Origin: SAR86 cluster bacterium AG-349-I13
GTDB lineage: Bacteria; Pseudomonadota; Gammaproteobacteria; Magnimaribacterales; TMED112
Length of the DNA: 61,817 nucleotides
Reading direction: 5' to 3'
Assembly: GCA_003278815.1 (NCBI GenBank)
Contig: QCDB01000006.1
Location: 1 to 61,817 of the forward strand
Shown here: positions 44,493 through 53,196 of the stretch, piece after piece
Layout: each line of letters starts with the position of its first letter
How positions within the stretch are numbered: the stretch's first letter is position 1
The notes under the pieces: model-generated
What the model saw: only the letters and a program-made list of their open reading frames with translations
Databases searched by the model: none
Told to the model about the DNA's origin: nothing
Made by a program: the position numbers and the translations under genes

Positions 44493-44579
44493 GCCCAGGT
44501 GGTGAAATTGGTAGACACAAGGGACTTAAAATCCCTCGAAGGAAACTTCGTGCCGGTTCAAGTCCGGCCCTGGGCACCA
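44493..44579 (+). tRNA. tRNA-Leu (UAA)
   Basis: 87 bases with a long variable arm (CGAAG-GAAA-CTTCG). Acceptor GCCCAGG pairs with CCTGGGC, then A and an encoded CCA. The anticodon loop CTTAAAA gives TAA. It lies directly before the RfaH-like gene and marks the left border of the polysaccharide locus; such tRNA genes often border variable regions, though no attachment repeat was seen. Confidence 0.96.
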
Positions 44580-44591
44580 TCTTGATAAATA

Positions 44592-45068
44592 ATGAAATAT
44601 TGGCTTGTTGCTACGTACAAAATAAATGAGATTAAGAATGTTGAAAGAAACCTAATAAACCAAAGTTTTGATTACTATTTGCCAAAAATTATAACAAAAA
44701 AATACAATGGTCATCCTAAAGAAGAAATTATGTTTCCTGGTTATATTTTTATCAATACTGATATTAATAAATACCCATCAGTTAAATATACAAAGGGCAT
44801 AAAAAATATCATAAAATTTGGAGATAATATTTCATATATAGCTAATGAAGAAATTGAAAGCATTAGTAAGGCGGAAAAATTATCAAGACTAAAGCCTTTA
44901 GTTGCAAAAATTAAAATTGGTCAGGAAGTAAATATTAAAAGCGGTTCGTTTAAAGGTAATATAGCTGAAATCTGCTCGCTTCCTTCAAAAAAAAGAGTCG
45001 GTATCTTATTACATATTCTCGGTTCTTACAGAAGGATAGATATCTTAGAAAAAGATATTAAATTATAA
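44592..45068 (+). CDS. RfaH-like transcription antitermination factor (NusG paralogue)
   Basis: A 158-residue protein with an NGN domain (KYWLVATYKINEIKNVERNL, then EIMFPGYIFIN) and a C-terminal KOW domain (KIGQEVNIKSGSFKGNIAEI). Specialised NusG paralogues like RfaH are recruited at ops sites on the non-template strand and let polymerase read through long surface-polysaccharide operons. The gene lies just before such an operon, with an ops-like GCGGTAGC 90 bases after its stop. rfaH is the nearest named relative; orthology is not proven. Confidence 0.88.
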   Translation: MKYWLVATYKINEIKNVERNLINQSFDYYLPKIITKKYNGHPKEEIMFPGYIFINTDINKYPSVKYTKGIKNIIKFGDNISYIANEEIESISKAEKLSRLKPLVAKIKIGQEVNIKSGSFKGNIAEICSLPSKKRVGILLHILGSYRRIDILEKDIKL

Positions 45069-45101
45069 AATATTGTCTTTTATTTACACATGAAATATAA
45101 T

Positions 45102-45116
45102 GTTCAACTATTGAAC
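45102..45116. promoter_or_regulatory. Palindrome GTTCAA-CTA-TTGAAC, possible operator
   Basis: A perfect 6-bp inverted repeat with a three-base spacer, in the leader between the RfaH-like and MarR-like genes. Its right arm, TTGAAC, could also serve as a -35 box. A winged-helix regulator is encoded 84 bases downstream, so an autoregulatory operator is plausible. Confidence 0.35.
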
Positions 45117-45156
45117 GGTATAAATTTAAATCAGAATATTTGATTAAATAATCCGT

Positions 45157-45164
45157 GCGGTAGC
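45157..45164 (+). promoter_or_regulatory. ops-like element GCGGTAGC
   Basis: TGCGGTAGCTAT matches eight of the nine bases of the ops core GGCGGTAGC, in the right orientation, between the RfaH-like gene and the polysaccharide operon. It would pause polymerase and load the antiterminator. It is intergenic, 36 bases before the MarR-type gene. Confidence 0.7.
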
Positions 45165-45199
45165 TATCCCTTCTTAAATATAGAAATTAAACATACCCT

Positions 45200-45511
45200 A
45201 TGCATAAGTATCAAAATATTACAGAAGATCATATAGATCTTCTAAATATTATTGAAAAAGATGGCAACGCATCACAAAGAGAGATTGCAATAAATACTGG
45301 CCTAAGCATTGGAAAGGTAAACTATATTATTAAAGCTTTAGTAGATGTCGGGTTTATTAAAATAAATAATTTTAATAACTCAGATAAAAAATTAGAATAT
45401 GCATATATTTTAACGCCGAAGGGCATGCAAGAAAAAGTAAACATTACTAAGAAATTTATCATCAAAAAACAAGAAGAATACGATAAACTTAAATCATATA
45501 TTTCAGAATAA
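45200..45511 (+). CDS. MarR family EPS-associated transcriptional regulator
   Basis: A 103-residue winged-helix protein. GNASQREIAINTGLSIGKVN is the helix-turn-helix, followed by GFIKINNFNNSDKKLEYAYI and the LTPKGMQEKVNITKKF wing and helix. This matches the EPS-associated MarR type that recurs at exopolysaccharide loci. It sits directly after the ops-like element and before the flippase, so probably regulates this locus. Confidence 0.87.
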   Translation: MHKYQNITEDHIDLLNIIEKDGNASQREIAINTGLSIGKVNYIIKALVDVGFIKINNFNNSDKKLEYAYILTPKGMQEKVNITKKFIIKKQEEYDKLKSYISE

Positions 45512-45629
45512 TCTTCAGGTTTTCAGTACTTAAAGTCAAAATGAACTCAACTTAGATAAAGGCTCTTATAGTATTTTTGAATTTTTTTAAAGCTGCATAT
45601 TTTAAAGCCTGTTATCTGTGAGGTTGCAT

Positions 45630-46865
45630 ATGAAACGTTTCACTTTAGATTTTATTTTTCGTATTACAGGAATCCTAGCAAAATTTGGTGTCTTATTTTT
45701 GTTGGAGCGCTCTCTAAGTACAGAAGAGTTTTCTAAATATATACTTATCATTTCTATTATTGCATTAACGTCTAATGCCTTACGATTTGGCTCTGACAAT
45801 TTACTTTATCGAATATCAACAAGCGGCTCTCTGTTTCAGTTAAGCCAAGGACTATCCAATGTTGCAACTCTTTATAAAAAGAGCTTGGTGATAAAGCTTA
45901 TTTTAGTATTACTTGCTATACCTTATTTTTCGATTTCTGAAATATTTATTATATTCATAGGTATCGAAGGTATTTCATTTCTGCACTATTACTGTCTTGT
46001 GATAAGAGGTCGAGGTAACATTAAAGAGTCCATACTTATTTTTGATGTAATCCCACCTTCGGCATTAATGATCATGTTATATATTATTCCACCAAGTTAT
46101 GGGCTTGATGCTGTTCTTACCCAATACCTGATATACATTCTGTTGGTGGTTGTTTGCTTCATATATCATATTAGATTTATAAAGTACTTTGTGAAGCGTC
46201 ACGCAAGTTACTATACCAAACCTTTTGAGGAGTACTTTAGAAAAATTACTCCATTTGGACTCAGTAATTTTACAAATTCATTCACATCATGGGGCGATGT
46301 AATATTGGTGACACTCTTATTTGATCCAGCTATTTCAGCAGGATACTTCATGATAACTCGAATAGTAGCAGCCTGTGAGAGAATATCTGTAATTCCACTT
46401 TATCCTGCATACAACATCTTGGGTCACGAATTTCAATTAAAGAAGCAAGTAAATTTATCTGTGTATCTTAGTGTAATTCCTGCAATAGGATTTTCGGCAT
46501 TGATTATAGTATTTGGTTCATTGGGAATTTTAGCTGGATTAGAGATATTGCCCATAGTTTTGTTTGGGGTTATTGAGGTTTTTCCTTTGGTTGTGCAATT
46601 TTTATTAGCATTGTCACTTATTGTAATTACTGCTGGAGGTGGAGCTGTGGACACAATAGCTGTTCAAACTGGGTTTGAGAAAAATGTGCTAAATAATGCA
46701 CTTACAATAATGACTCTTCGAGTAATAACTATTGGTTTCCTTTACTTTTCTTTTGGAATTGATTTCTACACTTATATTGTTCTAGGTGTCATCTTTATTT
46801 TGATAGGAAAGTCCTTTTTAATTAATAAAATGTTCTCCGGAGCTATTAAACCTAGTAGTGACTAA
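45630..46865 (+). CDS. Polysaccharide flippase (Wzx-like)
   Basis: A 411-residue membrane protein with about 11-12 hydrophobic helices and the polysaccharide transporter layout; LERSLSTEEFSKYILIISII is typical of the first helices. It would move lipid-linked repeat units across the inner membrane. The ATG at 45630 follows a GAGG Shine-Dalgarno; a GTG four codons earlier is less likely. First structural gene after the regulators. Confidence 0.82.
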   Translation: MKRFTLDFIFRITGILAKFGVLFLLERSLSTEEFSKYILIISIIALTSNALRFGSDNLLYRISTSGSLFQLSQGLSNVATLYKKSLVIKLILVLLAIPYFSISEIFIIFIGIEGISFLHYYCLVIRGRGNIKESILIFDVIPPSALMIMLYIIPPSYGLDAVLTQYLIYILLVVVCFIYHIRFIKYFVKRHASYYTKPFEEYFRKITPFGLSNFTNSFTSWGDVILVTLLFDPAISAGYFMITRIVAACERISVIPLYPAYNILGHEFQLKKQVNLSVYLSVIPAIGFSALIIVFGSLGILAGLEILPIVLFGVIEVFPLVVQFLLALSLIVITAGGGAVDTIAVQTGFEKNVLNNALTIMTLRVITIGFLYFSFGIDFYTYIVLGVIFILIGKSFLINKMFSGAIKPSSD

Positions 46866-46907
46866 AAGAAACTTAAATGATTTGCTCACTTTATAACTGG
46901 AGATATT

Positions 46908-48041
46908 TTGAAAATAATTGAGGTTTATCAATGTGATCCACTGGTTGATGTTCAGGGAGGCGGAGTTAAGTATTTACAGATGCTAACCCAGGAACTCCGA
47001 AAACGGACTGATGTGGAGAAGATTATTTTTTTAGGCCAAGGCAAAAACTACAAAAAAAGTAAAAATTTTGAGTTTATTCCTGTCGTAACAGAAAAATGCA
47101 GCTATGTTATGTTTGCAATCAAACTGTTCAGATTTGCACTAAATAGGAGGATGTTACAGGGTTCTGTGGTGCATGTTCACCGGCTATATTTTGGATTACC
47201 ATTTAGCATTTTGAAATGGTGGAACGGGTGTAGGATAGTTTGCACTCTACATGGACGAACTTTTGAGATTTTTAAAGAAAAAGAACACGGATTCAAATTA
47301 CATGCTTCCCTCTTTATTTTCAAAATAATCGAGAAAATTTCAATATGGCTGACAGACTTTTTGGTGCCAGTATCACCGGAGGTAGTATCCTCTTTTGACG
47401 CTAAATACAAAAATTTTGAGAGCAAAAATCGAACAAAAATGAGAATATTAACCAGCATGGTAGATGTGTCAAAGTTTAGCTCGAAAGACTCAATTGAAAA
47501 AGACAAATCATTTTGTTTTGTTGGCCGGCTATCTGATGTTAAAGATATACCATTTTTGATTAGACTTGCTAAAAATCACAAACTTTTTTTTGAGACAAAT
47601 AATGTTCATATAAATGTCTATGGAGATGGTGAAAGAAAGGCAGAGCTCGAAAATGCGATTTTATCTGAGGGTGTTGAAAATATTTTGATATTGAAGGGAG
47701 AAAAAAATATAAATGAAATAGATCATATCTTCAATGAGTCTCTTGCGACAATTATTTGTTCTAAACATGAAGCAGGCCCTACTGTACTAATAGAGTCACT
47801 TGCTTGTGGTACCCCAGTAATCTCTAATGATATAGGTGAAGTAAGATCTGTACTCGATGCTGGAGGACTTGGTTTTTTAGTAGAAAAAGATACTGAAAGT
47901 TACCTCTCTGCTATGAGCGCAGTACTCGAAGGTTATAAATTTTCCAAGAAAAATGCTGATATACTAATAAATTCAAGGTCATCAAAATTTATAAGTAATC
48001 AATACATGAAAATTTTTAGAAGTGTGCTAGTCTCAAAATGA
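46908..48041 (+). CDS. Glycosyltransferase family 4-like
   Basis: A 377-residue GT-B enzyme. The N-terminal domain has QGGGVKYLQMLTQEL; the C-terminal nucleotide-sugar domain has FVGRLSDVKDIPFLIRLAK and the E-x7-E motif in KHEAGPTVLIESLACGTPVI. The TTG start is supported by a GGAG Shine-Dalgarno at the right spacing. It adds one sugar of the repeat unit; donor and linkage are unknown. Confidence 0.87.
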   Translation: MKIIEVYQCDPLVDVQGGGVKYLQMLTQELRKRTDVEKIIFLGQGKNYKKSKNFEFIPVVTEKCSYVMFAIKLFRFALNRRMLQGSVVHVHRLYFGLPFSILKWWNGCRIVCTLHGRTFEIFKEKEHGFKLHASLFIFKIIEKISIWLTDFLVPVSPEVVSSFDAKYKNFESKNRTKMRILTSMVDVSKFSSKDSIEKDKSFCFVGRLSDVKDIPFLIRLAKNHKLFFETNNVHINVYGDGERKAELENAILSEGVENILILKGEKNINEIDHIFNESLATIICSKHEAGPTVLIESLACGTPVISNDIGEVRSVLDAGGLGFLVEKDTESYLSAMSAVLEGYKFSKKNADILINSRSSKFISNQYMKIFRSVLVSK

Positions 48042-48088
48042 CTGATAATCAATACATTTATAAATGCATTTAAACCCAGATATTGAAT

Positions 48089-49357
48089 ATGTTAAATTAT
48101 TTTAACTCTCGTATTTTCCCATTCTTGCTACTATTTTTTGGTGTGTTTGGTTACGCTATTCAAAAGGTTCTGGGTATTGAGTACGCAAGATTATTTGATG
48201 ATTTAGCTATGATTTACATGGTTTTTTTTACAATCTTGATAGCTCCTACCGGTAAATTTGCCAAAATAAACAGAGTGTTATTATGGCTAGGCCTATTTAT
48301 ATTGATAACCTTTATTTCCGCAATTTTTAACCAAGTTCCGATAGACGTATATTTTGTGCAAATGCGAACTTATGGACTGCCAATATTTATTATCTTATTT
48401 TTTTATATAACTCCCATAAATGATTCAACCTTAAAGTACATAGTGAATTTAGTAATGTTTATTAGTATTCTGCTCTTTTTAGGTGCATTGTTTGAATTAA
48501 TAATTGGTCGCCCAATTGTTAATTTGGAAAATAGATTTGGTCAAGAAATAATTTTTGAATCAGGCGTAAGGGTTGCCTCATTTGTTGGCAATCCTATAGA
48601 TTTTGGAAATTTTATTGTATTTGCATTAATACTCTTTTATGCAGGCATTAAGGCAAATTATCTTTCAGAACGGCAAGGTTTATTTTTGATCTTAATATGT
48701 TTCTTATGTCTTATTGCTACCGCTAGCAGAGGTCCTTTTATTGCATTTGTAGGTGCTTTTATTATTTATTTTTGGAATAAAAGGTTATTGAGTTGGAAAT
48801 TAATAACATATTTAATATTGGCTGCACCTTTGATATATTTTTTAGGTGGGAATTTATTATCTAGATTTTTAGGTTACGATATCGAATCCTTATATGAAAG
48901 CCAATATCGATTTTTGTATTTATCTAAATCAGTTCAGATATTTTTAGATCATATTATGGTTGGTGTTGGACCAGGTATGTTTGGCGGCTGGGTTTCCATA
49001 AATTACCACACTAGTCCTATCTATGAAATTTATGATGTAAGTACCAAAGGAATTGCTTCAATAGATATGTTTTGGCCTCATTTTTTAACGGAAGTTGGAA
49101 TATTGGGCACACTTTTATTCTTGTTATCGATGAACTTGATCTATAAAAAGAGTAAACAATTTAGTAGGTCAAATAATAATTCTGAGATATTCTTTTCAAC
49201 TTTTATTCTACTAGCTTTTCCAGCAGTTTTTCTAATGGGATTTTTTTCCTTATCTCTTGAAACACAGCTGGTTTCTTCTATTTTATCTGTTGTATGTGGG
49301 ATGTCCTTGAGGGTTTTATATGAAAAAAGTAGCGTATATTCTGTCTCTAAGAGATAG
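48089..49357 (+). CDS. O-antigen polymerase/ligase-like protein (Wzy candidate)
   Basis: A 422-residue protein with about 11 hydrophobic helices. The large periplasmic loop contains SRGPFIAFVGAFIIYFWNKR and GVGPGMFGGW, typical of the Wzy_C/O-antigen ligase family. In a locus with a flippase and Wza it is best read as the repeat-unit polymerase. The ATG at 48089 is taken rather than a TTG two codons before. Overlaps the next gene by 38 bases. Confidence 0.8.
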   Translation: MLNYFNSRIFPFLLLFFGVFGYAIQKVLGIEYARLFDDLAMIYMVFFTILIAPTGKFAKINRVLLWLGLFILITFISAIFNQVPIDVYFVQMRTYGLPIFIILFFYITPINDSTLKYIVNLVMFISILLFLGALFELIIGRPIVNLENRFGQEIIFESGVRVASFVGNPIDFGNFIVFALILFYAGIKANYLSERQGLFLILICFLCLIATASRGPFIAFVGAFIIYFWNKRLLSWKLITYLILAAPLIYFLGGNLLSRFLGYDIESLYESQYRFLYLSKSVQIFLDHIMVGVGPGMFGGWVSINYHTSPIYEIYDVSTKGIASIDMFWPHFLTEVGILGTLLFLLSMNLIYKKSKQFSRSNNNSEIFFSTFILLAFPAVFLMGFFSLSLETQLVSSILSVVCGMSLRVLYEKSSVYSVSKR

Positions 49358-50444
49358 CTTAGAGTCTTTCATATTTAGAGAGATTGTTCTGCTTAAAGAA
49401 AAGCAGGTTGACATAATAGGCTTTAGTCTTTTCAAGGATCGGGGAGGACTTTACTCGCCATCTGATATCATACCTGTTTTTTCGCTTAATTATTTTGGTG
49501 TAATAGTTGCGTTTTTATTTGAATTTTTGAGTTCTCCTAAATCCTATATTGGGTTGTTTTTTCATGCGGTTAAATATGGAGCTGTTCTTGAGTTTCTTAT
49601 AGGCACATACTTTGCGAGAAAAACCCGTCAGCAAAGTGTGGATATTCTTCAATGCCACTTTGGGGATAAAAAGTTTTTTGCGGCATATTATTGTAAAAAA
49701 CTTACTGGTATTACTCTGAACTTAACTGTCCATGCTCATGAAATATTTGCTAACCCGAATGAAAAGCTATTTAAAGCCATAATCAATGATGCCGACAATA
49801 TCATCTGTATATCGGAGAAAAATAAGTCCCTTTTGATTAGAGACTTTGGAGTAAAACCAGAACTTATCGAAGTAATTAGACTGTCTATTGATTTAGAGAA
49901 TTTTAGTAAATCTAACGATGTATACTTTTTGACCGTGGGTAGGTACACGGAACGAAAGGGTTTTAGAGAATTATTTGAGGCAATATCACTATTGCCTGAT
50001 TTTGGTAACATTAAGTTTATAACTATCGGCTGGGGGCCCTTGGATCTCAATTTGTTGGCCGAAGAGTTTGGTGTTACTGACAAAGTCTTAGTATTTGACA
50101 AGATGAGTCCAGAACAACTTCGTTTTTTTTATAGTAAATGCCACGTATTCTGTCTTCCCTCAAAATCTACAATAGAGGAGGGTGAAGAGGGAATACCCGT
50201 TGTTCTGATGGAGGCAATGGCTTCGAAGATGTTGATACTTTCTACTAACAGCGGGTCTATATGTGAATTGGTTGATGAAATAGTAGTTGAACAAGGATCC
50301 GTGATTGACCTCAAAGAAGGGATAGAGGCAGCATATAAGTTAATCCAAAATGGAGGCTTTGATGGGCAAGTGTCTCGCGATAAAGTTGTAACGCACTATT
50401 CCGTAGAAAATGTTAATAGGCTCCACAAACATCTTTATGAATAA
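49320..50444 (+). CDS. Glycosyltransferase family 4-like
   Basis: A 374-residue GT-B enzyme starting KKVAYILSLRDSLESFIFRE. NLTVHAHEIFANP is an acceptor-domain motif, TVGRYTERKGFRELFEAI the start of the donor domain, and GIPVVLMEAMASKMLIL contains the conserved Glu. It resembles colanic-acid-type (WcaL-like) transferases. It begins inside the polymerase gene. Confidence 0.86.
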   Translation: MKKVAYILSLRDSLESFIFREIVLLKEKQVDIIGFSLFKDRGGLYSPSDIIPVFSLNYFGVIVAFLFEFLSSPKSYIGLFFHAVKYGAVLEFLIGTYFARKTRQQSVDILQCHFGDKKFFAAYYCKKLTGITLNLTVHAHEIFANPNEKLFKAIINDADNIICISEKNKSLLIRDFGVKPELIEVIRLSIDLENFSKSNDVYFLTVGRYTERKGFRELFEAISLLPDFGNIKFITIGWGPLDLNLLAEEFGVTDKVLVFDKMSPEQLRFFYSKCHVFCLPSKSTIEEGEEGIPVVLMEAMASKMLILSTNSGSICELVDEIVVEQGSVIDLKEGIEAAYKLIQNGGFDGQVSRDKVVTHYSVENVNRLHKHLYE

Positions 50445-51492
50445 GAAATATTATATTGTTGTTAATGGTTACTCGTCGGAGAATGCTCAAAGGCAGCCAT
50501 GGTATACGGTGAGACATTTAAAAGATGTGGTTCTCGAGGGATCTCAGGTTAAAGTGGTATCCTCATTTTCTGATGTTATCGATTCAGTGGATGCTGTAGT
50601 GATAAAGTTCTGGAGTATAAAGGATTTATTTTTCTCGCCTATCAACCAAGGAAAGACCATTTATCTTATGTCCTTTCCACTTTATAGGTGTAAAGATTTA
50701 TTAGCTAGACCTATGAAATTATGGCAAAACCGTAAGGACTTATGGAAGATATTTTTAGTGTCTATGATCCCAAAGATTATATTACTTAATAATCTACGAA
50801 AAGCAGACAGTGTTATCTTTATCTCTGATCGCTCATATGATCTTATTGGGCGGAAGTTACAATCCTCAATAATGTATTATCCGTATTTTAAGGAAAACTG
50901 GGGGCGTGTAAGTGAGCTAAAGCAACCCAATCTACAACCGCCCAATCTAAGCAAGGATCTTTCTATTGGCTACTTTGGACCTCCTTTCACCTCTAGAGGT
51001 TTTGATGATGTAATCCGGTTAATAAATAATTTAAATAACTCAGAACAAAATGTTCAATTTAAACTAATAGTTAGAACAGAGAGATCTGAACTTAAAAAGA
51101 AATTAGATTTTTACAGAAAGAAGATCAAAAATATCAAAAACGTGGAGATTATTAGTGGTTTTCTTGCAAGAGAACTTCTCTATCAGGAACTGCAGGAAGT
51201 AGACGTTATAGTATTACCTTTTTCATTCGTATTTAGCGAGTTGCCAATTGTAGTTCTCGAGGCTATCGAATTAAACAAACTAGTTTTTACAACTGTACAT
51301 TCAGGGCTCAATACGATCGTCCAAAATGCTCCCTGTTGCGATATTATTAATATTAACTCGATATTATCTGAATCTGATCTCATGGGAATTTTACAGAATA
51401 GAGTCTTGCAGGATAGAAAACAAAACGATGTATTTTTTGAGACTATTACTGGAACCCATGACAAATTAAGGAACCTCTTATGCCAAAATTAA
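50437..51492 (+). CDS. Glycosyltransferase (GT-B fold)
   Basis: 351 residues from the ATG at 50437, which overlaps the preceding stop by eight bases; a start nine codons earlier is possible. The donor domain contains IGYFGPPFTSRGFDDVIRLI and a diverged FSFVFSELPIVVLEAIELN, in which the conserved Glu of group 1 transferases is kept. The N-terminal half is not recognisable beyond an alpha/beta pattern. Confidence 0.75.
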   Translation: MNKKYYIVVNGYSSENAQRQPWYTVRHLKDVVLEGSQVKVVSSFSDVIDSVDAVVIKFWSIKDLFFSPINQGKTIYLMSFPLYRCKDLLARPMKLWQNRKDLWKIFLVSMIPKIILLNNLRKADSVIFISDRSYDLIGRKLQSSIMYYPYFKENWGRVSELKQPNLQPPNLSKDLSIGYFGPPFTSRGFDDVIRLINNLNNSEQNVQFKLIVRTERSELKKKLDFYRKKIKNIKNVEIISGFLARELLYQELQEVDVIVLPFSFVFSELPIVVLEAIELNKLVFTTVHSGLNTIVQNAPCCDIININSILSESDLMGILQNRVLQDRKQNDVFFETITGTHDKLRNLLCQN

Positions 51493-52139
51493 AATTTAAA
51501 AGCTCTTCGACATTTAGTTCATTGCTTAATAAAAAATATATGGTCCTTATGACTAACTTTGTCTTTCAGGGCATGCGGTATATGACGAGGGGAGAGCTTG
51601 CCTTTAAACTGATGTTTACTCTCGTGTTCACAATTTTTTTTAATTTAATATTTAATAATCTTTTTGTTTCTGCTCTAGTTGGCCATTTTGCAAATTTTTG
51701 TCTCAATGGTCAGTTTTTTGTTTTGTCACGGTATTTGTTTTCTCGAGATGCTATATCACCAAAAGGCTTGTCTGAGTTCATTGACATAATTAGTAAAAGT
51801 TATAAAAAATTTGGTGTCGCTGACGTTTTGGTTATAGGAAGTTTTTGTAGAATGGAGATGGGTAATTCTAGCGATTTAGATCTCCGAATAATGCATAAAG
51901 CTGACTACTGGTCGTCATTTAAAGCATACTTATATGCTTTTTATCTTAGGTTTCTGGGAGTAATCAGGTTGTTTCCTATGGATGTTTATTGTTTTTCTGA
52001 TTTGACATTTTTGGACAAACTACGTGCTGACGAAAATCCCTCATTTTTTGAAGGCGATGAGAGATTCCTTACAAAGTATCCAAATTCAAGACCTGCACTT
52101 CTTCTTCTCGAAAAAAATATAGAGGCCTGGCATTGTTAA
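51480..52139 (+). CDS. Membrane-associated nucleotidyltransferase-like protein
   Basis: 219 residues. Two hydrophobic segments (about residues 40-80) precede a small nucleotidyltransferase core with VLVIGSFCRMEMGNSSDLDL, i.e. the GS-x10-D-x-D pattern of pol-beta-type enzymes. SRPALLLLEKNIEAW ends the protein. It overlaps the glycosyltransferase before it and the kinase-like gene after it, so it belongs to the operon. The role is unknown; it may modify a lipid-linked glycan, but that is a guess. Confidence 0.6.
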   Translation: MPKLKFKSSSTFSSLLNKKYMVLMTNFVFQGMRYMTRGELAFKLMFTLVFTIFFNLIFNNLFVSALVGHFANFCLNGQFFVLSRYLFSRDAISPKGLSEFIDIISKSYKKFGVADVLVIGSFCRMEMGNSSDLDLRIMHKADYWSSFKAYLYAFYLRFLGVIRLFPMDVYCFSDLTFLDKLRADENPSFFEGDERFLTKYPNSRPALLLLEKNIEAWHC

Positions 52140-52747
52140 TAATTATATCGGGATCCGATGGAACAGGAAAATCGACTATAGTAGATGGACTTTCCCAAGA
52201 CCTAAGTAAAAAAGGTGAAACTAAAACATTTTGGCTTAGATTTGTAAATTTTTTCTCAAAATTTATTAACGTTTTTGGAAGACTTTTTAATAAAAGCTAC
52301 GTGGAAAGATACTCATGGGGATCAGTTGGTTATCATGATTATAATGGTCTTATCGGCTATCTTTACATTTATTCTTGTTATGTAGATCATCTGATTTTCT
52401 ATCCATTTTTTATTGCTCGAAATCGAAAAGCTATTGGTTCATCCAAAGTACACCATATTTACGATAGATACCTATTGGACACAATAGCAGATTTAATAGT
52501 CGATACTAGAAAAGAGCAACTAACCCTTGGGCTTTTCTCTAATATGGTCAAAAAGCTGAAAAGTAAGGCCAATCTAATTATTATCACATGTGATGAGCAG
52601 GTTGTACTATCTCGAAGGCCAGATATCAAAGACGATAAAAAATATACTTTACGCTTGGAAGCGTATAGTAAAATAGCTAAAAAGTTTAACATTAGGGTCT
52701 TGGACACTTCTTCTGGATCGATCAAACAAAATATTGAGAGTCTATAG
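52133..52747 (+). CDS. Thymidylate-kinase-like P-loop kinase
   Basis: 204 residues starting with the P-loop IISGSDGTGKSTIVDGL; HHIYDRYLLDTIADL corresponds to the DR(Y/F) motif of TMP kinases, and RRPDIKDDKKYTLRLEAYSK to the lid. It is unlikely to be the housekeeping Tmk given its place inside a polysaccharide operon, translationally coupled to a nucleotidyltransferase. TTG start overlapping the previous gene. The substrate is unknown. Confidence 0.75.
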   Translation: MLIIISGSDGTGKSTIVDGLSQDLSKKGETKTFWLRFVNFFSKFINVFGRLFNKSYVERYSWGSVGYHDYNGLIGYLYIYSCYVDHLIFYPFFIARNRKAIGSSKVHHIYDRYLLDTIADLIVDTRKEQLTLGLFSNMVKKLKSKANLIIITCDEQVVLSRRPDIKDDKKYTLRLEAYSKIAKKFNIRVLDTSSGSIKQNIESL

Positions 52748-53196
52748 TGAATCATCGCAGGTACCTTCTTGTGGCTTCTGGAGGAGGGCATTTAAAAGAG
52801 CTATATGAGTCACTTCCTGACGGTTTTGACTTTAGTCAAGCAACACTATTGACCTATAAAACAAAGACTGTTTCTCAAGACCATCGAGTTGTGAAATTCA
52901 TTGTTAATCCACATAAGTCTTTATTGGGTTATGCTTTATGCTTTACACAAACTTTTTTTTATTTTCTGATGTATCGCCCTAAGTTCATTATTTCCTCTGG
53001 AGCAGGTATAGCAGTGCCAAGTATTTTTCTAGCAAAAATCTTTAATGCTAAATTGATATTTATCGAGACAGTAGCGAACTTATATGCTCCCTCTAGAACT
53101 GGTATGTTTGCATATAAGCGGGCGGCACTTTTTGTTATTCAACACGACAGTTTAAGAAAATTTTATCCAAATGCTAAGTTGGGAAGGTTGTTGTGA
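52747..53196 (+). CDS. Alg14/PssD-type glycosyltransferase membrane subunit
   Basis: 149 residues, beginning with a short strand and LLVASGGGHLKELYESL, the Alg14/PssD acceptor-domain motif. A hydrophobic segment at about 55-75 anchors it, and FIISSGAGIAVPSIFLAKIF follows. It is half of a split GT28-type transferase; the catalytic half is the next gene (4-base overlap). Such pairs add glucuronic acid or similar sugars to a lipid-linked glycan. Confidence 0.85.
   Translation: MNHRRYLLVASGGGHLKELYESLPDGFDFSQATLLTYKTKTVSQDHRVVKFIVNPHKSLLGYALCFTQTFFYFLMYRPKFIISSGAGIAVPSIFLAKIFNAKLIFIETVANLYAPSRTGMFAYKRAALFVIQHDSLRKFYPNAKLGRLL

Noticed and set aside
44493-45200. tRNA-Leu as the attachment site of an integrated island
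   Set aside because: No integrase gene and no repeat of the tRNA 3' end was noticed in the window.
48055-48066. 12-base palindrome CATTTATAAATG before the polymerase gene
   Set aside because: A+T-only palindromes of this size are expected by chance in this base composition, and no regulator or spacing supports it.
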